64,000 nt of DNA from Hybos culiciformis (GCA_964007475.1 OZ023274.1:92527213-92591212), one strand, 5' to 3'; shown: positions 27,365 through 40,700, numbered from the stretch's first letter. Notes: generated by a model from the sequence alone, not told the origin. Translations and numbers: made by a program.

Positions 27365-28204
27365 TAGGGCCTGCAATACTGGAGACAAAAATCAATACCG
27401 GTTTTCGGTATTGTATTTAAATAAATACCGGTATACCGGTATTATACCGGTATTGGTGATTTATTTAAAAATTTAAAAGAAATTGTATAAATTGATAATT
27501 TTATTAATTAATACAAAAACAAATATATAATTTGGGTGGCTGAGACTGAGAATAGGAGAAAATGGGTTTTTTTCTTTATTCTACGAATTTAAAACAAATA
27601 AAATAAACAATCTCGATTTATGTAGAAAAATGTCTGAAAAATCCAAAAATCATAACTTTATAGTGGTAAGTGCTAATATTCTATCTTTTTTGTTCATTGA
27701 AAGTGAAAAAATGAGTTAGGTGGTTGAGAATTGGTTACTACCTAGAAATATGTTGAGTTCCACAGGCTTTTTCTTTACAAAAAATGCACTGGTTTTATAT
27801 AATGCAGATTGTATCATTATATAATAATTTTCTATCTTTATAATAAGAATTCAGTATGAATAAAAAAGCAATAAAATTATATTAATCCATGAAAAAAACT
27901 AAATTAATTTATTTCTTGGTAAAAATCATATAATTTTTGTCCAGATTTTTATCCAGATTTCTTTAGTTTTTGTCCAGATTTGTCCAGATTTGAACCAATA
28001 AAATTTAAATTTGTCCAGATTTCGGGTTTTTAAAAACTGGCAACCCTATGTATGATTTAAATAAATTTCAAATGTATGATATTTTAAATACCCAAATACC
28101 GGTATTTATATGTCATAATACCGGTATTTCGGTTTTAAAAAATATCCTCAGAATACCGGTATTCGGTATACCAATATACCGGTATACCGGTATTGCAGGC
28201 CCTA
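27365..28204. mobile_element. hAT-like element with ATACCGGTAT palindromes
   Basis: TIRs TAGGGCCTGCAATAC(T/C)GG match over 18 bp with one mismatch. They are flanked by the exact 8-bp duplication TAACCAGT (27357-27364 and 28205-28212), diagnostic of hAT-type insertion. Both ends carry repeated ACCGGTAT words, denser on the right (28090-28190). About 27930-28045 holds several GTCCAGATTT units ending in AAAAACTGGCAACCCTA, which looks like the end of another hAT-type element lodged inside. No transposase frame. Confidence 0.85.
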
Positions 28205-28924
28205 TAACCAGTATTATTTGTAGAAGGACAAATTCATGAGATACATAAAAATTCAATTAAAATTATTTTATTATAATGACTTCCCCAGTGTTTATTGTTC
28301 TAACCTGATTTTGTTTATTACGTTATAAAAAAAAAAAAACAAAATTGTGGTTTATTGAGATTTTAATAGCCATACGTATATGCGTGTTATAATATAGTAA
28401 TTTACTTTTATTTCTTTTTGTAAGCCCTCTACGAAAAAATTTAGTATTTTTATTTCGATATTCATGATTTCCAGTTGGATTTCTGACAGATTGATTAATT
28501 TTATGGTAGAATTCAGAATATTCACAAACATAAATATTAAAGAAAACAATCTACATCTAATCTATATAATAAAATTTAGATTCTGTTCGCGCGAAAATAA
28601 AAAACATTCTTTTTCCAATTCTAAATCAAAAATAAATCCAAATCTAATATTTCTATCTACTACTATTTATTTCTTGACATTTAAGTAATTTTATTTCTTT
28701 CAAACTTTCGTGAAATTATAATTTATATCCTTTCAATTCATATTAAAAAGAAAATAAATTTTAAAATTTGGCATATTCATTGATTACGTATATTTTAGAT
28801 GAAATAAAATTCCACGAGAAAAAAAAAAGATATTTTTTATTAGATAATGTTAAAAAAAAAATCATTTTAAAGGTAAAATCCTTCAAGCAAACTGATTCAA
28901 TGGTTAATGCAGAATGTAGACATC

Positions 28925-29593
28925 GGTGAACTGACATAACCGCGAATGTCATAACCGTGAAAAATTTTTGTCATAACCGCGAAACTAGAATTTGTATGAG
29001 TTTCGCGGTTATAACAAAAATTTTTGTTATAACCGCGAAACTAATTTTATTTTTGTCATAACCGCGAATTCGCGGTTATGACAAAAAAAATGTTAAGTTT
29101 TTCGCGGTTATAACAAAAATTTTTGTTATAACCGCGAAATGATAAAAATCGAATTTTTGTGTTTCGCGGTTATAACAAAAATTTTTGTTATAACCGCCCG
29201 CCGCCCTGCTGCTCCCCCCCCGTGTGCTTACCACACAACATTTTTTATCGAGGTCTTATTTCATTTTTCAAAATGATCGAGTTTTTTTGTTTCGCGGTTA
29301 TAACAAAAATTTTTGTTATAACCGCGAAATGATAAAAATCGAAATTTTGTGTTTCGCGTTTTTTGTTATAACCGCAAAATGATTAAAATCGAAATTTTGT
29401 GTTTCGCGGTTATAACAAAAATTTTTGTTATAACCGCGAAACGAAATTTTTTGAATTTTTTGCCATATTTTTTCGCGGTTATGACAAAAAAAATATAAGA
29501 CATTTTTCGCGGTTATGACACTTTTATTTTTTATTTCGCGGTTATGACAAAAAAGTTTCGCGGTTATGACATTCGCGGTTATGTCATGTAGCC
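28925..29593. mobile_element. MITE made of CGCGGTTAT(A/G)AC palindromes, 9-bp duplication
   Basis: TGACATAACCGCGAATGTCA near the left end is exactly complemented at the right. The outermost GG..A.. bases also agree, giving ends GGTGAACTGACATAACC and GGCTACATGACATAACC. GTAGACATC occurs immediately outside both ends (28916-28924 and 29594-29602), a perfect 9-bp target duplication. Inside, about twenty copies of CGCGGTTAT(A/G)AC or its complement occur. Several are fused into 38-40-bp palindromes (about 29001, 29051, 29100, 29290, 29402, and truncated ones near 29162 and 29351). A short GC-rich patch (about 29196-29233) interrupts one palindrome. The class is inferred as Mutator-like from the 9-bp TSD. 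Confidence 0.8.
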
Positions 29594-29602
29594 GTAGACA
29601 TC

Positions 29603-32362
29603 ATCAAAACAGGTCAACACTCAGAAGCGAATCCTACTATATTGTATATATTGGAAATTTCATATTTAATTTCGTAGTGTGAACCAACTGTAAATATTTT
29701 GTATTGTTTTATTTTTATTAAGACATTTTATTGAAATGCGAAAGTTTTATCAGACGAAATCTTTATAGGATTCTGCAAATATAATTCTTAATTATTCATA
29801 TAAAAAGTCATGCCAAAAATTATAAGTAGCAAAAAAAGGATAAAATTATATTTTTCAATAATATAAAAATTTTCTCTGTTTAATTTAAGTTGTTTTTTTT
29901 CTAACGATAAGAACTTTTCCAGTTAATTTCAACGAAAAATTACGAAAATTTATCTAAAAAAAAAGAATAAATAAAAACTTTAAGAAACTTTCCTAAATGC
30001 TTTTGTATAGACAAAATCTTGCAAAATACAGAATTGTCACAGCTGCGTGACTTAATACTATTAAAAGCTTTAATCTTGTTATTTTAATCTTAATTGAACT
30101 ATTTTAACAAAACTAAAGGCAGACGTATTTAATGAAAAGAATAGAGACTCATTTTCCGCATTTCAGTGTATATTTACTTTAGATTTTTCTCGGAAAAACT
30201 TTAAATAATTTAAATATAAAATTTTGTTGGTCATTATGCTGACATTATGCTTGATATTCTCATTAGTATTCTCATTAGAATAGACAAACGTAAATGAAAT
30301 TAAAATAACATAATTTTTTTTCTCTTTAATCTATAGATCCTTGATAATCTTTAGAAATAAATAGGAATAAAAATTGTACCTACATCTTTTAAAAATTTAC
30401 TTAAAAACAAAATCTTAAAAGAAAAAGATTAGGAAGGTTTCTTTAAAATGAGCTTAAGGAAAATAAGCATATTTCATTTATATCAGAGCTTGCTGTAAAA
30501 ATTTAAATCATTTGGTATTGAGTACATATACTAGTAATGATAACAGAGTATTTGTATTTGAGAAAGTAATCAATAGTTTTCTCAAAGGTACTGATTTTTT
30601 TTTCACTCTGGAATATTTAATAATTGTCACGGATTCAAAAAAATATCGCGCACTTATACTATGTTGTACTTGTAAGTAATTTATTTTACTTTAAACATTT
30701 TTTATAAAACGATATTTTCATTACATGAAAAGTTGTAAATTTTTACTAAGCTTAAATTGGATTTAAATTAGATTGTTTATCATTAAAAGTTTATTTTAAC
30801 AAAAAAAAAAATCGTGAAAATTACTTTTAAAGAGAAATTGCTTTCAATGTAATGCTAAGCCACAAATTTTATTTTTTTTGTTTATTAACATAAATAATCC
30901 CATTTTAATTGAAAGCAATTTTTTTTAAACCTAATAACAGGGCTTTATTCATTGCAAAATTAAAATGAAATTTTTTGACCATATTTTTTGGTATTTTCTT
31001 TTTTTTTTATTATTTGAAAAGCTCTTTAGCTTAAGAAGGAAACGAAAAAATGATATTAATCATAATATGAAATTTAAATTTTTTTTTTTATATAATACCT
31101 AATTTGTTTTTATAAAAAAAAAAATTTTTTTAACATAATTTTACATTTTCATTCAAATGAATTTTTTTTTTTATGAAAACAAATAATTATACAAAAAAAA
31201 ATTTAAATTTCATACCATTAATATCGTTTATTAGTTTTCTCTGTAAGCTATACAGAGCTTTTAAAATTATTAAAAATAAACGAAAAAATATATGTCGGTA
31301 CTTAGCTTTTTGCGATATACAATACAAGATATCAATTACAGCACTGTTCTGGGAAATTGTTAAAATAATCATAATATTTATGTAATAAATATAAATTTCA
31401 AGCACTTTTATAACATATGATTTCATATTTTATTCATTGATTTTTTTTTCACTTAAGAATCATTCTAGACAATTTAAAATGTATTCCTCATTATTCACTT
31501 AATAAATTCTATAGTTCTTCTGTTTCAAACAATTTTTATTTTTTGCAAACAAACGTTTTGAGCTTCCATTAACAATTTCAAAAATAAAAAATCTCAAATT
31601 AAAGTCAGTTCCCCTGCTTTTTAAAGGTTTTCCTTGGTATTTTATTCAAAATATCATTGAAGAAACTCTTTATACTTTAAATTTACATAAACAATTTCAA
31701 CGCAGGAAAAATAAAGAATTGTTAATAATAAAACCTCAAAGTCATTAACACTTTTAAATTTTTTTTTGTTTTCATATTTTATCATAAAATACTTTTTTCC
31801 GCTTTTAATTTACTTGTTATTTAACATAATTTTCTTTTCGGTTTTTTTTATTTTTAATGAAATAAAATTCAGCTTCAAAAAGAAAAAGTTATAATAATTC
31901 ATCTCTTCAGAAACGAATGTAAGCATCATGTTACGTAATTTTATGATGATTTACATTCAAAAATTGAAATAATAATTGTTAAATTCAACCATATTTAATA
32001 CACCTGTAATTTAAAAGTACAAAAAAAAACATAAATATAAACATAAATATAAATTTAAAACATTAAAGAAGAGTATATAACAATACAACATATACTCTTA
32101 ATTTGAATAAAATCAAATTTTCCCTTCGTATACATTTTCATTATTATTGTTAGATGTTTTTTTTTCTACAACACTTTGAAAAATTAATTTAATTCTTTTG
32201 ATGAAGTATGGAAATATTATGTTTTTATGTTGTGTTCAGATTTTATTGCTTAAGTAAATAAAATGAAAATTTTAAATATAATGTTAAGGGATAAATTATA
32301 ACGTACATTTCCAAGTACATATGAGTTCTATATTTATATTCATCTTCATATAATTAAAAAAT
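29603..32362. other. AT-rich DNA without recognised gene
   Basis: Open frames at 31173-31385 (+) and 31187-31426 (-) overlap each other on opposite strands and have no start context or domain. Nothing else recognised. Confidence 0.55.
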
Positions 32363-33107
32363 TTTAATGCGTAGGGGATCGTTATGTTGTATTTAGTGCT
32401 ATAGAATTTAGATCACTAATTGGAGTATTATATGCGTCAATACACATGCAATCATTTAGATGCATCTGCGTAAATAATGAAAAAATTTAGATGCATCAGC
32501 GTACATAATGAAAAAATTTAGATGCATCAGCTTAAATAATGAAATCATTTAGCGTAAATAATGAAATCATTAGTACCTCGCACAATATTTCAATACAGCC
32601 AAATACAAAAAAAAAAAAAGAGAAAAAATGAGAACTACGTAATTCATACACAAAAATAATATCACTAAAAGAAAGAGAAATTAAAGAATGATTAACGTGG
32701 AATATTTCCCAAATCTTCTTTTATCTGTAAAAGAAAGAGAAATTAAAGAATGATTAACGTGGAATATTTCCCAAATCTTCTTTTATCTGTAAAAGAAAGG
32801 GAAATTAAAGAATGATTAACGTGGAATATTTCCCTCCATTTCTTTTATCTATATTTTTTATTATAAATTATCTCTATATTCTCTCTTTGCAACTACCTCT
32901 CCCCTACGCATTAAAACAAAATTTGTTAACAACATTTGTTATAACAACTCGTTGTTTATACACACAAACACATAGACACTTGTCAATATTATATCACTCG
33001 CCCTTCGGTCTCGTGATATAATTTTGACTCGTGTCTATGTGTTTGTGTGTATAGACACCTCGTAATTAATAACAAATTTAGTTAACATATACAATAATCT
33101 ACTATTA
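32363..33107 (-). mobile_element. Composite hairpin + TIR element, copy C (reversed, shorter)
   Basis: Reading left to right, module X comes first. It is bounded by TTTAATGCGTAGGGG (32363) and the inverted CCCCTACGCATTAAAA ending near 32923. Module Y follows, with its palindrome at 32951-33058 and the family end CAATAATCTACTATTA. Inside X are tandem units around ATTTAGATGCATCAGCGTA (32453-32560), the shared CAATATTTCAATACAG block, and a private array of three 62-bp units. Copy C lacks most of the middle of X found in copies A and B. Confidence 0.7.
32671..32856 (-). repeat. Three tandem 62-bp units inside module X of copy C
   Basis: GAAAGAGAAATTAAAGAATG recurs at 32671 and 32733, and with one change at 32795, giving a 62-bp period. 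The first two units are nearly identical; the third diverges toward its end. Copy D lacks this array, so it probably expanded in this copy. Confidence 0.85.
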
Positions 33108-33905
33108 TCATGCAATTAAAATTGATAATGAGAGAATATTAAATCGTTATTGCATTTAATGTTCTTATCTTTCGCTCAATTTTTGAAACAACATAGTTTT
33201 TACAATTCGAGCATAAATACATTACATTATATTTTATATAATACTATACGGTATTATGAATTGTTCATTTCATCATTTTTATTTCAGATTTTAAATGAAA
33301 TATTGAAAACATATTATTATTCTTTACATTACACTTAAACATAAAATGTTTTTAAAAAAAAAACAGTAAAATAATTTTGAAAGGATTTTTATTAAATTTT
33401 TCGAATTTTTGTGAAAATCAACATTATGCGTTATTATGAAAAAACACTTAAGAACATAACAGTTCAAAGGGTTCGAATAAAGTGAAAAAATAAATCAATA
33501 GGATAACAAGCTTTTTTATTTTTATTTGACGACGTACCTTTACAATTCAAATTTTCATAATCTAATATTTACATATGCATTTCTTTATTATATGATTTAT
33601 TTGTCGTCGAAGTCTTTCGGATAAATTTAAACATTACATATACATAATCACACCATATATATACTAAGTTTGATTACAAATAAATTTCCGATCGACATAA
33701 CTTTAAATTAGAGCATAACCTTTAGTCTGAATAAGAATCAATTAACTTTAAAATAATTAAATAAATAAATAATTTAATTTCATTAAAACATAAAGATTGT
33801 CAGGGCAAGAATGAATTGTTTTAAAATAAATTAAACAAACTAATAATTTATTAATTATATTAAATTTTGATGAAATATTCCAACCTTATTCCAATAAAAT
33901 TTTAC

Positions 33906-33938
33906 TATAAAAAGCTGTGTTTCATGCTCATTTTAGTT
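33906..33938 (+). promoter_or_regulatory. TATA box and initiator of the small cysteine-rich peptide gene
   Basis: TATAAAAAG lies at 33906-33914. An initiator-like TTAGTT (arthropod consensus TCAGT) lies at 33933-33938. If the A at 33935 is +1, the TATA box starts at about -29, the normal spacing. The predicted 5' leader is about 100 nt and contains no upstream ATG that I noticed. In DNA this AT-rich a TATA match alone means little; the spacing to an initiator and to the coding frame carries the weight. Confidence 0.55.
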
Positions 33939-34035
33939 ATCACTACAGTTTAAATACTTTCAGTTCTAATTCTAACATTAAAGTTGCTAGTTCTGTTTAG
34001 ATATAAAAAAACAAAAATTTAATTTATATAAAAAA

Positions 34036-34239
34036 ATGAAAATGTTCAACATAAATATTGCAATATTTTTTATTTTTTTCGTTGTTTTCCAAGTGAATGC
34101 AGCTGATGATGAAAGAACATGTGCAAAAAACGATGATTGCAGGGATTATTGTACCAGGCCATATGAAATGTACTATTGTGCAAGAGGTTACCTGATGTGC
34201 TCTTGTGCCTTGCGAAGAAGTTTTCTTGTTGATTTCTAA
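34036..34239 (+). CDS. Small secreted six-cysteine peptide, CS-alpha/beta (defensin / short channel-toxin-like) pattern
   Basis: The sequence shows a 67-codon intronless frame ending in TAA. Residues 1-22 form a signal peptide: basic Met-Lys start, a Phe/Ile/Val-rich core, and an expected cleavage after Val-Asn-Ala. The mature part of about 45 residues has exactly six cysteines spaced C-x5-C-x3-C-x8-C-x6-C-x-C. The CxxxC plus CxC pair is the hallmark of the CS-alpha/beta fold, with expected pairing 1-4, 2-5, 3-6. The short first loop (x5) is nearer to short-chain potassium-channel peptides than to classical insect defensins, whose first loop is longer. The usual Gly-x-Cys before cysteine 4 is absent. 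The mature chain has about as many acidic as basic residues, which is unusual for a membrane-lytic antimicrobial peptide. The C-terminal tail past cysteine 6 is about 10 residues. Core-promoter and poly(A) signals flank it. I infer a secreted immune, venom or salivary peptide; the target and exact family are unknown. Confidence 0.8.
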   Translation: MKMFNINIAIFFIFFVVFQVNAADDERTCAKNDDCRDYCTRPYEMYYCARGYLMCSCALRRSFLVDF

Positions 34240-34269
34240 TGATTTTGTAAAAAAAACTAAACAATATTA

Positions 34270-34302
34270 AATAAAATTATCCAAGCCTGTGTTCAAAATA
34301 AA
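34270..34302 (+). terminator. Tandem polyadenylation signals of the peptide gene
   Basis: AATAAA occurs at 34270-34275 and again at 34297-34302, about 30 and 58 nt after the stop codon. Either could direct cleavage and give a short 3' UTR. AATAAA is common by chance in DNA of this composition, so support comes mainly from position. Confidence 0.45.
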
Positions 34303-34338
34303 TAGACAATGTTTTAATTTAAATTAATTGAAATTATT

Positions 34339-34733
34339 TAGCCCGTTTTCCATCAAAAATGAAAAACCTACCTACTGGATATTTTCATTTTATGCCTGTC
34401 CGTCCGTCAATCAGTAAAATGCTTAAACTACTAGCCGGATTTCGATATTTTAAATACCAAAATATCAGTAATTTTGTTCATCACCAACCAAGCTTTAAAT
34501 AGTGAGATTCCGGATTTGGGTATCTCTCAACGGGTAAAGGGTTTAACTAATTTTCATATAAAATTATATAATTTAAATAGATTTTGAAGAAAATTAGTAC
34601 TTTAAAAATGATCCTGGATTGTTTCCAATGATTCGGACTGGCCACTGAAAATGCATTTAAATGAAAATTTGTTTATGAGTAAATGTTGATTTAAGGAAAC
34701 TAAAAAAAATATTAAGTTCCCGATACGCCAGGG
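34339..34733 (+). mobile_element. Retroposon-like fragment
   Basis: The string ATGCCTGTCCGTCCGTC, followed by AAACTACTAGCCGGATTTCG, is of a kind I associate with dispersed retroposon (LINE/SINE) fragments in many arthropod genomes. Composition is richer in GC than the flanks through CGATACGCCAGGGATTATAA. It starts about 40 bp after the second poly(A) signal of the peptide gene. Boundaries and family are uncertain. Confidence 0.4.
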
Positions 34734-37700
34734 ATTATAACTGAAGATGAAAGAAAATTTCGATTTTAACTATATTGATAGATATCGACTGTTAAATGAA
34801 AAACGGTCCACATACTTTATTATACTGTTCTACAATTTTTATGTTTTTTTTTATGGTATATAATTTTTAATAAAAATAAATTGTTCTTTCCTAGCATTAT
34901 TTGTACTTATTTCCATATTTTAAGTTATGTTTTTTTTTTCTGCGAAATATAATCTTAAATCTCTGGCAATCCTAAAATTAATGTTTTTGATACAAAAGGA
35001 TATTATGAAAATAAACGATATTTTAAATTAGGAATAATAAATATAGCAAAAAAATGTTTTTTTTTCTTCTATAATCTTTTAAATGAATTTGCCACGACAT
35101 TGATAAATTAGTTGGTTATCAAAAAAATGTTTCTTATATTTAATTTTTATAAATTACTTTAGGTATAACTTATTAAATTTTTAATATGAATTTTTTTTTT
35201 TTACAAGTTATATAGAATAAAACGTTGTTCTACTGAACGATTTCATGAGTAATTGAAACTGCACTATTTTCGAAATTTTTCGTAAATTCGTTAATAATAA
35301 ATTATTTATGTTGCAAAATTCAATAAACTATATCTACACTAAGTTATAGCTAGAAAATTTTAAATATTAAAATTTAGACTATTGAGTTATTTGTGATTTT
35401 TTTTCTTTGGTAATGAAAACATAATCATTTTGGTTAACTTTATAAGGATTACAAAAATCTTGTAATGATGTATTTCAGAATAATGCATATATTTTAGTTC
35501 AAGTACTAAGTATATTTTAGTTTAAATAAATCCTTTTAAGAAAATTAATTTCTTAAACATAAATTCTAAAACAAAAATCTGAATTTCAAATATGTTTTGG
35601 AAAGATTTAGGTCAAATAAATTTTTTAATAAAAATAAATAATCTCAGTGAATACATTTGTTTACATATTCAACTACTTGCATTAATTTTATTTATGCAAA
35701 AATCAGAATAAATTTACAAAAATCTGTATATAATAAAGCTAATATTATATTGTAGAATATGAACTTTAAAGTAACCTTACTTAAGTGCAATCAAATATTT
35801 TTGTCTTTTAAATATTTTACATTCTATGAAACAAAAATGTGTGAAACGAATTTTTTTTCTACTAAAGAAAAGTTTTGAAAGATATACTTTAAAATGACAC
35901 ATAATAAATTCAACACAATATGTAAATTAAACCAAAATATTATCGAAAATCAGAAAATTTACAACTCATATGGAATGTGTGTAATGTGTGACAAATAACG
36001 TCTATGCAAGATTGAAAATGTGTGTTAAATTGAAAAAAAAAGCAAAATAAATAAAAATTTAAGTTATATGGCTACATAATAATATGTACATTTTTGTATT
36101 CTTTTAATTGAAAATGATACTGATAATTAATTCAGAAATGATATTTAATTTTGTAATGAAGTAAAAGTTGTGAAAAAACTTTTCAAATTAAAATTCATTT
36201 AACGGAAATAAAAGTTTTTACTATTTTCCTTCAAACAATTTTATTTTGTTTTAAAAAAAACAGAAAAATTTTGTTATATGGCCACACTTTTCCAAAAATT
36301 TAACTTTCATAAAAGAGTCATTGAAAAGTGAGAACAGAGCAAAGTTGAAATTATCATTATCATTTTGGCTACATTTTTAGATGTCAAATACTTAATCAAA
36401 TTAATTTTTATTTAAATAAATTTTCTTCGGGTTAAGTATCCTTAAAACCAGTCAAATTGGGGTTATTTAATTGAAAATTAAATATTAAAAGTTGTTTTCT
36501 TTTAAAAAAAAATTTCTGACTTTAGATTTCAACATTCCACATTTTATCTGTAGTAACTTCCTATGTATCTAGATATTTATTTTTGCTAAGATTCAATCGA
36601 AAATCAAATAAGTATTATGAATAAAAATTCCCAGAAATTGTCAAAAGAAAAAAAAAAATAATTAAAAAGGATGAAAAATGTTTTAATATCTATTTATTGC
36701 AAAGAATATTTTTTTTTAACATAAAATCTGATTTTCCACAAGGAATACAAAAAATCAAAATAATTAGTAAAAATAAAATACATATAAATCTATAAAAATT
36801 TTAGCATTGCTAATCATCAAACAACTTTTTCAATTTAATAATTCGCAGAATTCAAAGCAAAAAAATAAAATGGTCGAATCGAAACCAATCACACTATCTT
36901 TGAATCAGAACGTCAATGCAACCAAACTAGATATATAATGACAGAATTTTGCAAAAACCCAATTAATTCTTTAAACTTCACAATTACTTATATACAGAAT
37001 ATATCTCCCTCAAATGTTTTTTTACTATATACAACAGATTGTTAGAAGTAAAAACAGAAAAAAAAAATCAAATGAAGAATAATTAATTTGGCTTTGGGAA
37101 ATATATAATATTGCACTGGACATATTAAAAATTTAATGTTAAACTCATATTTTCCAAACAAAAAGGAAAATCGAGTTTTTTTTTTTTATAAAAAAAATTC
37201 AATATAATTTATATCAAAAAGAACATTGTAACATGTTGAATGAATTTTATTTTTTATCGAAAACAAAAAAGAACAACAGTTAACGAACTGAAAAACAGAT
37301 CATAACATTGCACTAAAAATAAAAATAAATTTAAAAATATTTTTTACGATGTTTTGTATTATATTTTTTTTTATGTGCTTTTCTTTTCAATTCAAAAAAA
37401 TTTTCGAGATTTAATTTTAATATTAACAATTTTTGCTTTTCGTCTACATGCAACACTATGTTAATATCTCAGCAGTACTGTACATATTATCCTTCAGAGG
37501 TGAAATAATTTAATTAAGCATAAATAGGATTTTAATTTATTCTTTCAATGTACACTTCATTAATTTCAGATGTTGCGGTTCTTAAATTTTTCACACACTA
37601 AAACTTAATAATAAAGTCGCGCAATACATGCTTTCGTTATTGCCAAGACATATACGGCATTTTCGAATCGGATCGGTGCAGTATGTATTCTGCTACATTT

Positions 37701-40700
37701 TTAAAATGTGGGTTTGGTTTGAGTATGGATAAAACATGCTGATAAAACAACTGATTGGAGATTATTATAAAATACAATATCAAACAAGCTAAAGTTGTTT
37801 CTGTAGAATCGTTTAATAGTTATACTTCAATAATATTCAGCTTTATTAGATTTTTTTTCATTATTTTTCATTCTTAGAAAATAAATAAAATTTCTGAAAA
37901 TTCAATTTTCAAAATCATTTGTGATAAATTATCTAGAATTTCTGTTAGTTATAAAAAATATTTTTTTCTTAGTTAATACCATTTTTGTGGTTCCTTCTTA
38001 GAATTTTACACCCAACGTTATTTACGACCAATATTTAAAAACAATATTTGAAATATAAAAAATATTTAGTATTTATTTTTTTTATAAATACATAAGTTAA
38101 AATAAGTAAAATATATTGAATGTTAGCTTCCTGCATTTGATATTATTCAATAAAGAATTTAATATAACAAACATATCGAAATATTAAATTAAAAAATACT
38201 ACAAAAGAAGTTGAAACATTTAATAATTGAAGCGCACGTGAATTCATATTTTCAAACGAATTTTATTCTTAGTAACTTTTAAAGGAAAAAAAAGAAATAA
38301 ATCAATACAAGGAAATGCATCTACAGAAAGTCAATTTAATATTTTTAAGTTTTTATTTTATTCATCTCCATATAAAAATGTATGTACCTATATATAAAAA
38401 TAAAGCACCATTCTTTGACATCATGAAAACCAATTGAACAACAAAATACTTGAAAATTTATGATAGTTGTAGGTGTGTTGTAATTTTTATAAAATGGAAA
38501 TAATAAACTTCGCGTTCAAAACGATGTCAGATTTTTTTATAATTTTTATTTTTCATGTTTTTCTCTATATCTTATGATTTATTTTCATTTTATGAGATTC
38601 TAATGCAACGCCACAGATAAATAATATAAAAATGTAATAAGATGCAAAAATAACGAACGTTGAACTAAATTTACTTGTCATTGTAGATATTGTTGTTTAC
38701 TCAAAGTCAACTCCGCGCCGCGTCACTATCAAAGTTTTTTTTTTTTATTTAGAATAAACATATTTTTCTGATTGTTGTTTCAGTCAAAACAAGTAATTTT
38801 TGACAGGAAGAATATCTTCTCACGTTTTTCAAATTTACCAAGCTGCAAAGCAGCAAAGTGTAATATAACGCCCAAATCAAAGTATTAAAGTTTCGAATTT
38901 ATTATCTTCGCACTATTTTTCTAGAAAAAACGATTTTATTTCAATCGAATAAAAAAAGAAATTGAATTCGTTAAAATTGGAAATTATTTTTTCATAAACA
39001 ACGATAAATCGTATCTTTTACAAATTGTTTATTCAGTTGTAAAAATTAATAAATAAAGTTACGAAATGAAAACAAAAATATATACTAGAGAAAACAGCAC
39101 ACAATATAATTTGTTCTGATATTTTGACAGTTTGCGCAATGTTTTGAAATTTTTGAAATCTTTTTAATGAATAAAAAATTCAATATCTTTTTATTGAATT
39201 ATATAACTCATATGATTTGTTTTATACATAGTCGAAAACTGTTTCAAAAACTATAAAACATAAAAGCTATATACTTAGCTACATAGACAAAAAGCAATAG
39301 CATTATACATTTTCTTATGATTAAAAGCTTAACATAAGATCTAAGCTTTCAGTGATCCATCATTAAAAATTTAATTCAACTTCATTCTTAGCGATTAATA
39401 ACTTAATATACATAATGTAATAAAATATTATATGTAAAATATTATACTAATTCAATGGAAATTATTTTTTTAAGATTCTTACAATCCTAACTAAAACTAT
39501 AATAAGTTTTCAACTTAAGTTTTGGATTTTGTTATATGTTATATAAAATTATAGGGTTCTTCATGTTGAACTCATTTTTTTTTTTTGTTTTTTTTTAATT
39601 AGCAATCTTTTGAATTTTACTTCCTTATTTTGCGTTAAATGTTAATACACATCACATGCGAAAAATAAACTTAAACACAAATTTCCTTTTCTAAAGTTAT
39701 TTCTATGTTTGCTGAAAAGAAAATAATAAAATAAAAATATTCATCTTAATAGAGGGAACTTTTACTTTCAAGCTAAAAAAGGCAAGGGAAAATATAGTAC
39801 AATAAAAAAAAACTATGCTAATATAAAAAAAAACATTACACAAACAAAGTACAAAATTTGACTTCGTCCTTTTTTGTTAAATTTTTTGATAATTTCTTAG
39901 ATAATATTTATGGGACAAGCCACTGACTGAAAATTATTTTCTAGAGACCAATTATTAATCCTAAGCAAAAAAGACAAGCTTATTAAAACTCGTTTTTTAT
40001 TCTAAGTTTTATGTTCTCATAACATGACGTGATGGGAAATTTACATAGAAGAAATTTTTTCCGACAAAAATTATTCTGATTCAAGTTATTCTGAACCCAT
40101 TTAATACAATTTTAAGATTTATGTTTAGAAAGAAACTAAAGGAGTCAAGAATATGAATCTTTTTCAGACATTATTATCATTCTTGTGAAGTTGACACTTT
40201 TGCTTTTCACAAAACAACGCGATTGCATAAATGACGAATAAACTTATGAAATATTTTTAAAAATATTATGTAAGAAAATATAGTGCTGATAAAAAGAGGA
40301 ATTTACTTTATTAAAAAGTTAATTTTGTTGCATAGTAAGATACTACGGTTTTTTTTGAAAGTTTAAGGATTTAGTCTCTTTTGTAATTTTCAGTAGAGAT
40401 AAAGATATTCAAAATATGTAGTAACTTTATTTGAGTGCTTATTAGAGCTGAGCACAAGTAATTGAATGGTAAAATAATTTGAGTAAATCAGACTGTTTTT
40501 TTTTTGCAATAATGCTTAAATTGTAAAAGTAAAATATCGAATATAATTAAATAATACTGAACGCAATATATCTGAAGATCTGTGTATGAAAGAGAAAAAG
40601 TTTTAAGATCTATTTATATTTATATCTTAATATAATGCCGAATAAAGGCAAAGTTTGAAAAAATATTTTTATTATTATAATAATAAGAGATTAAATGAAA

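Noticed and set aside
28925..29593. Regularly spaced repeats suggestive of a CRISPR array
   Set aside because: The repeats are palindromes in both orientations with irregular spacing and terminal inverted repeats, in a eukaryotic context; a transposable element explains them better.
34070..34264. Minus-strand open frame overlapping the six-cysteine peptide gene
   Set aside because: Antisense shadow of a well-supported gene; no independent signals.
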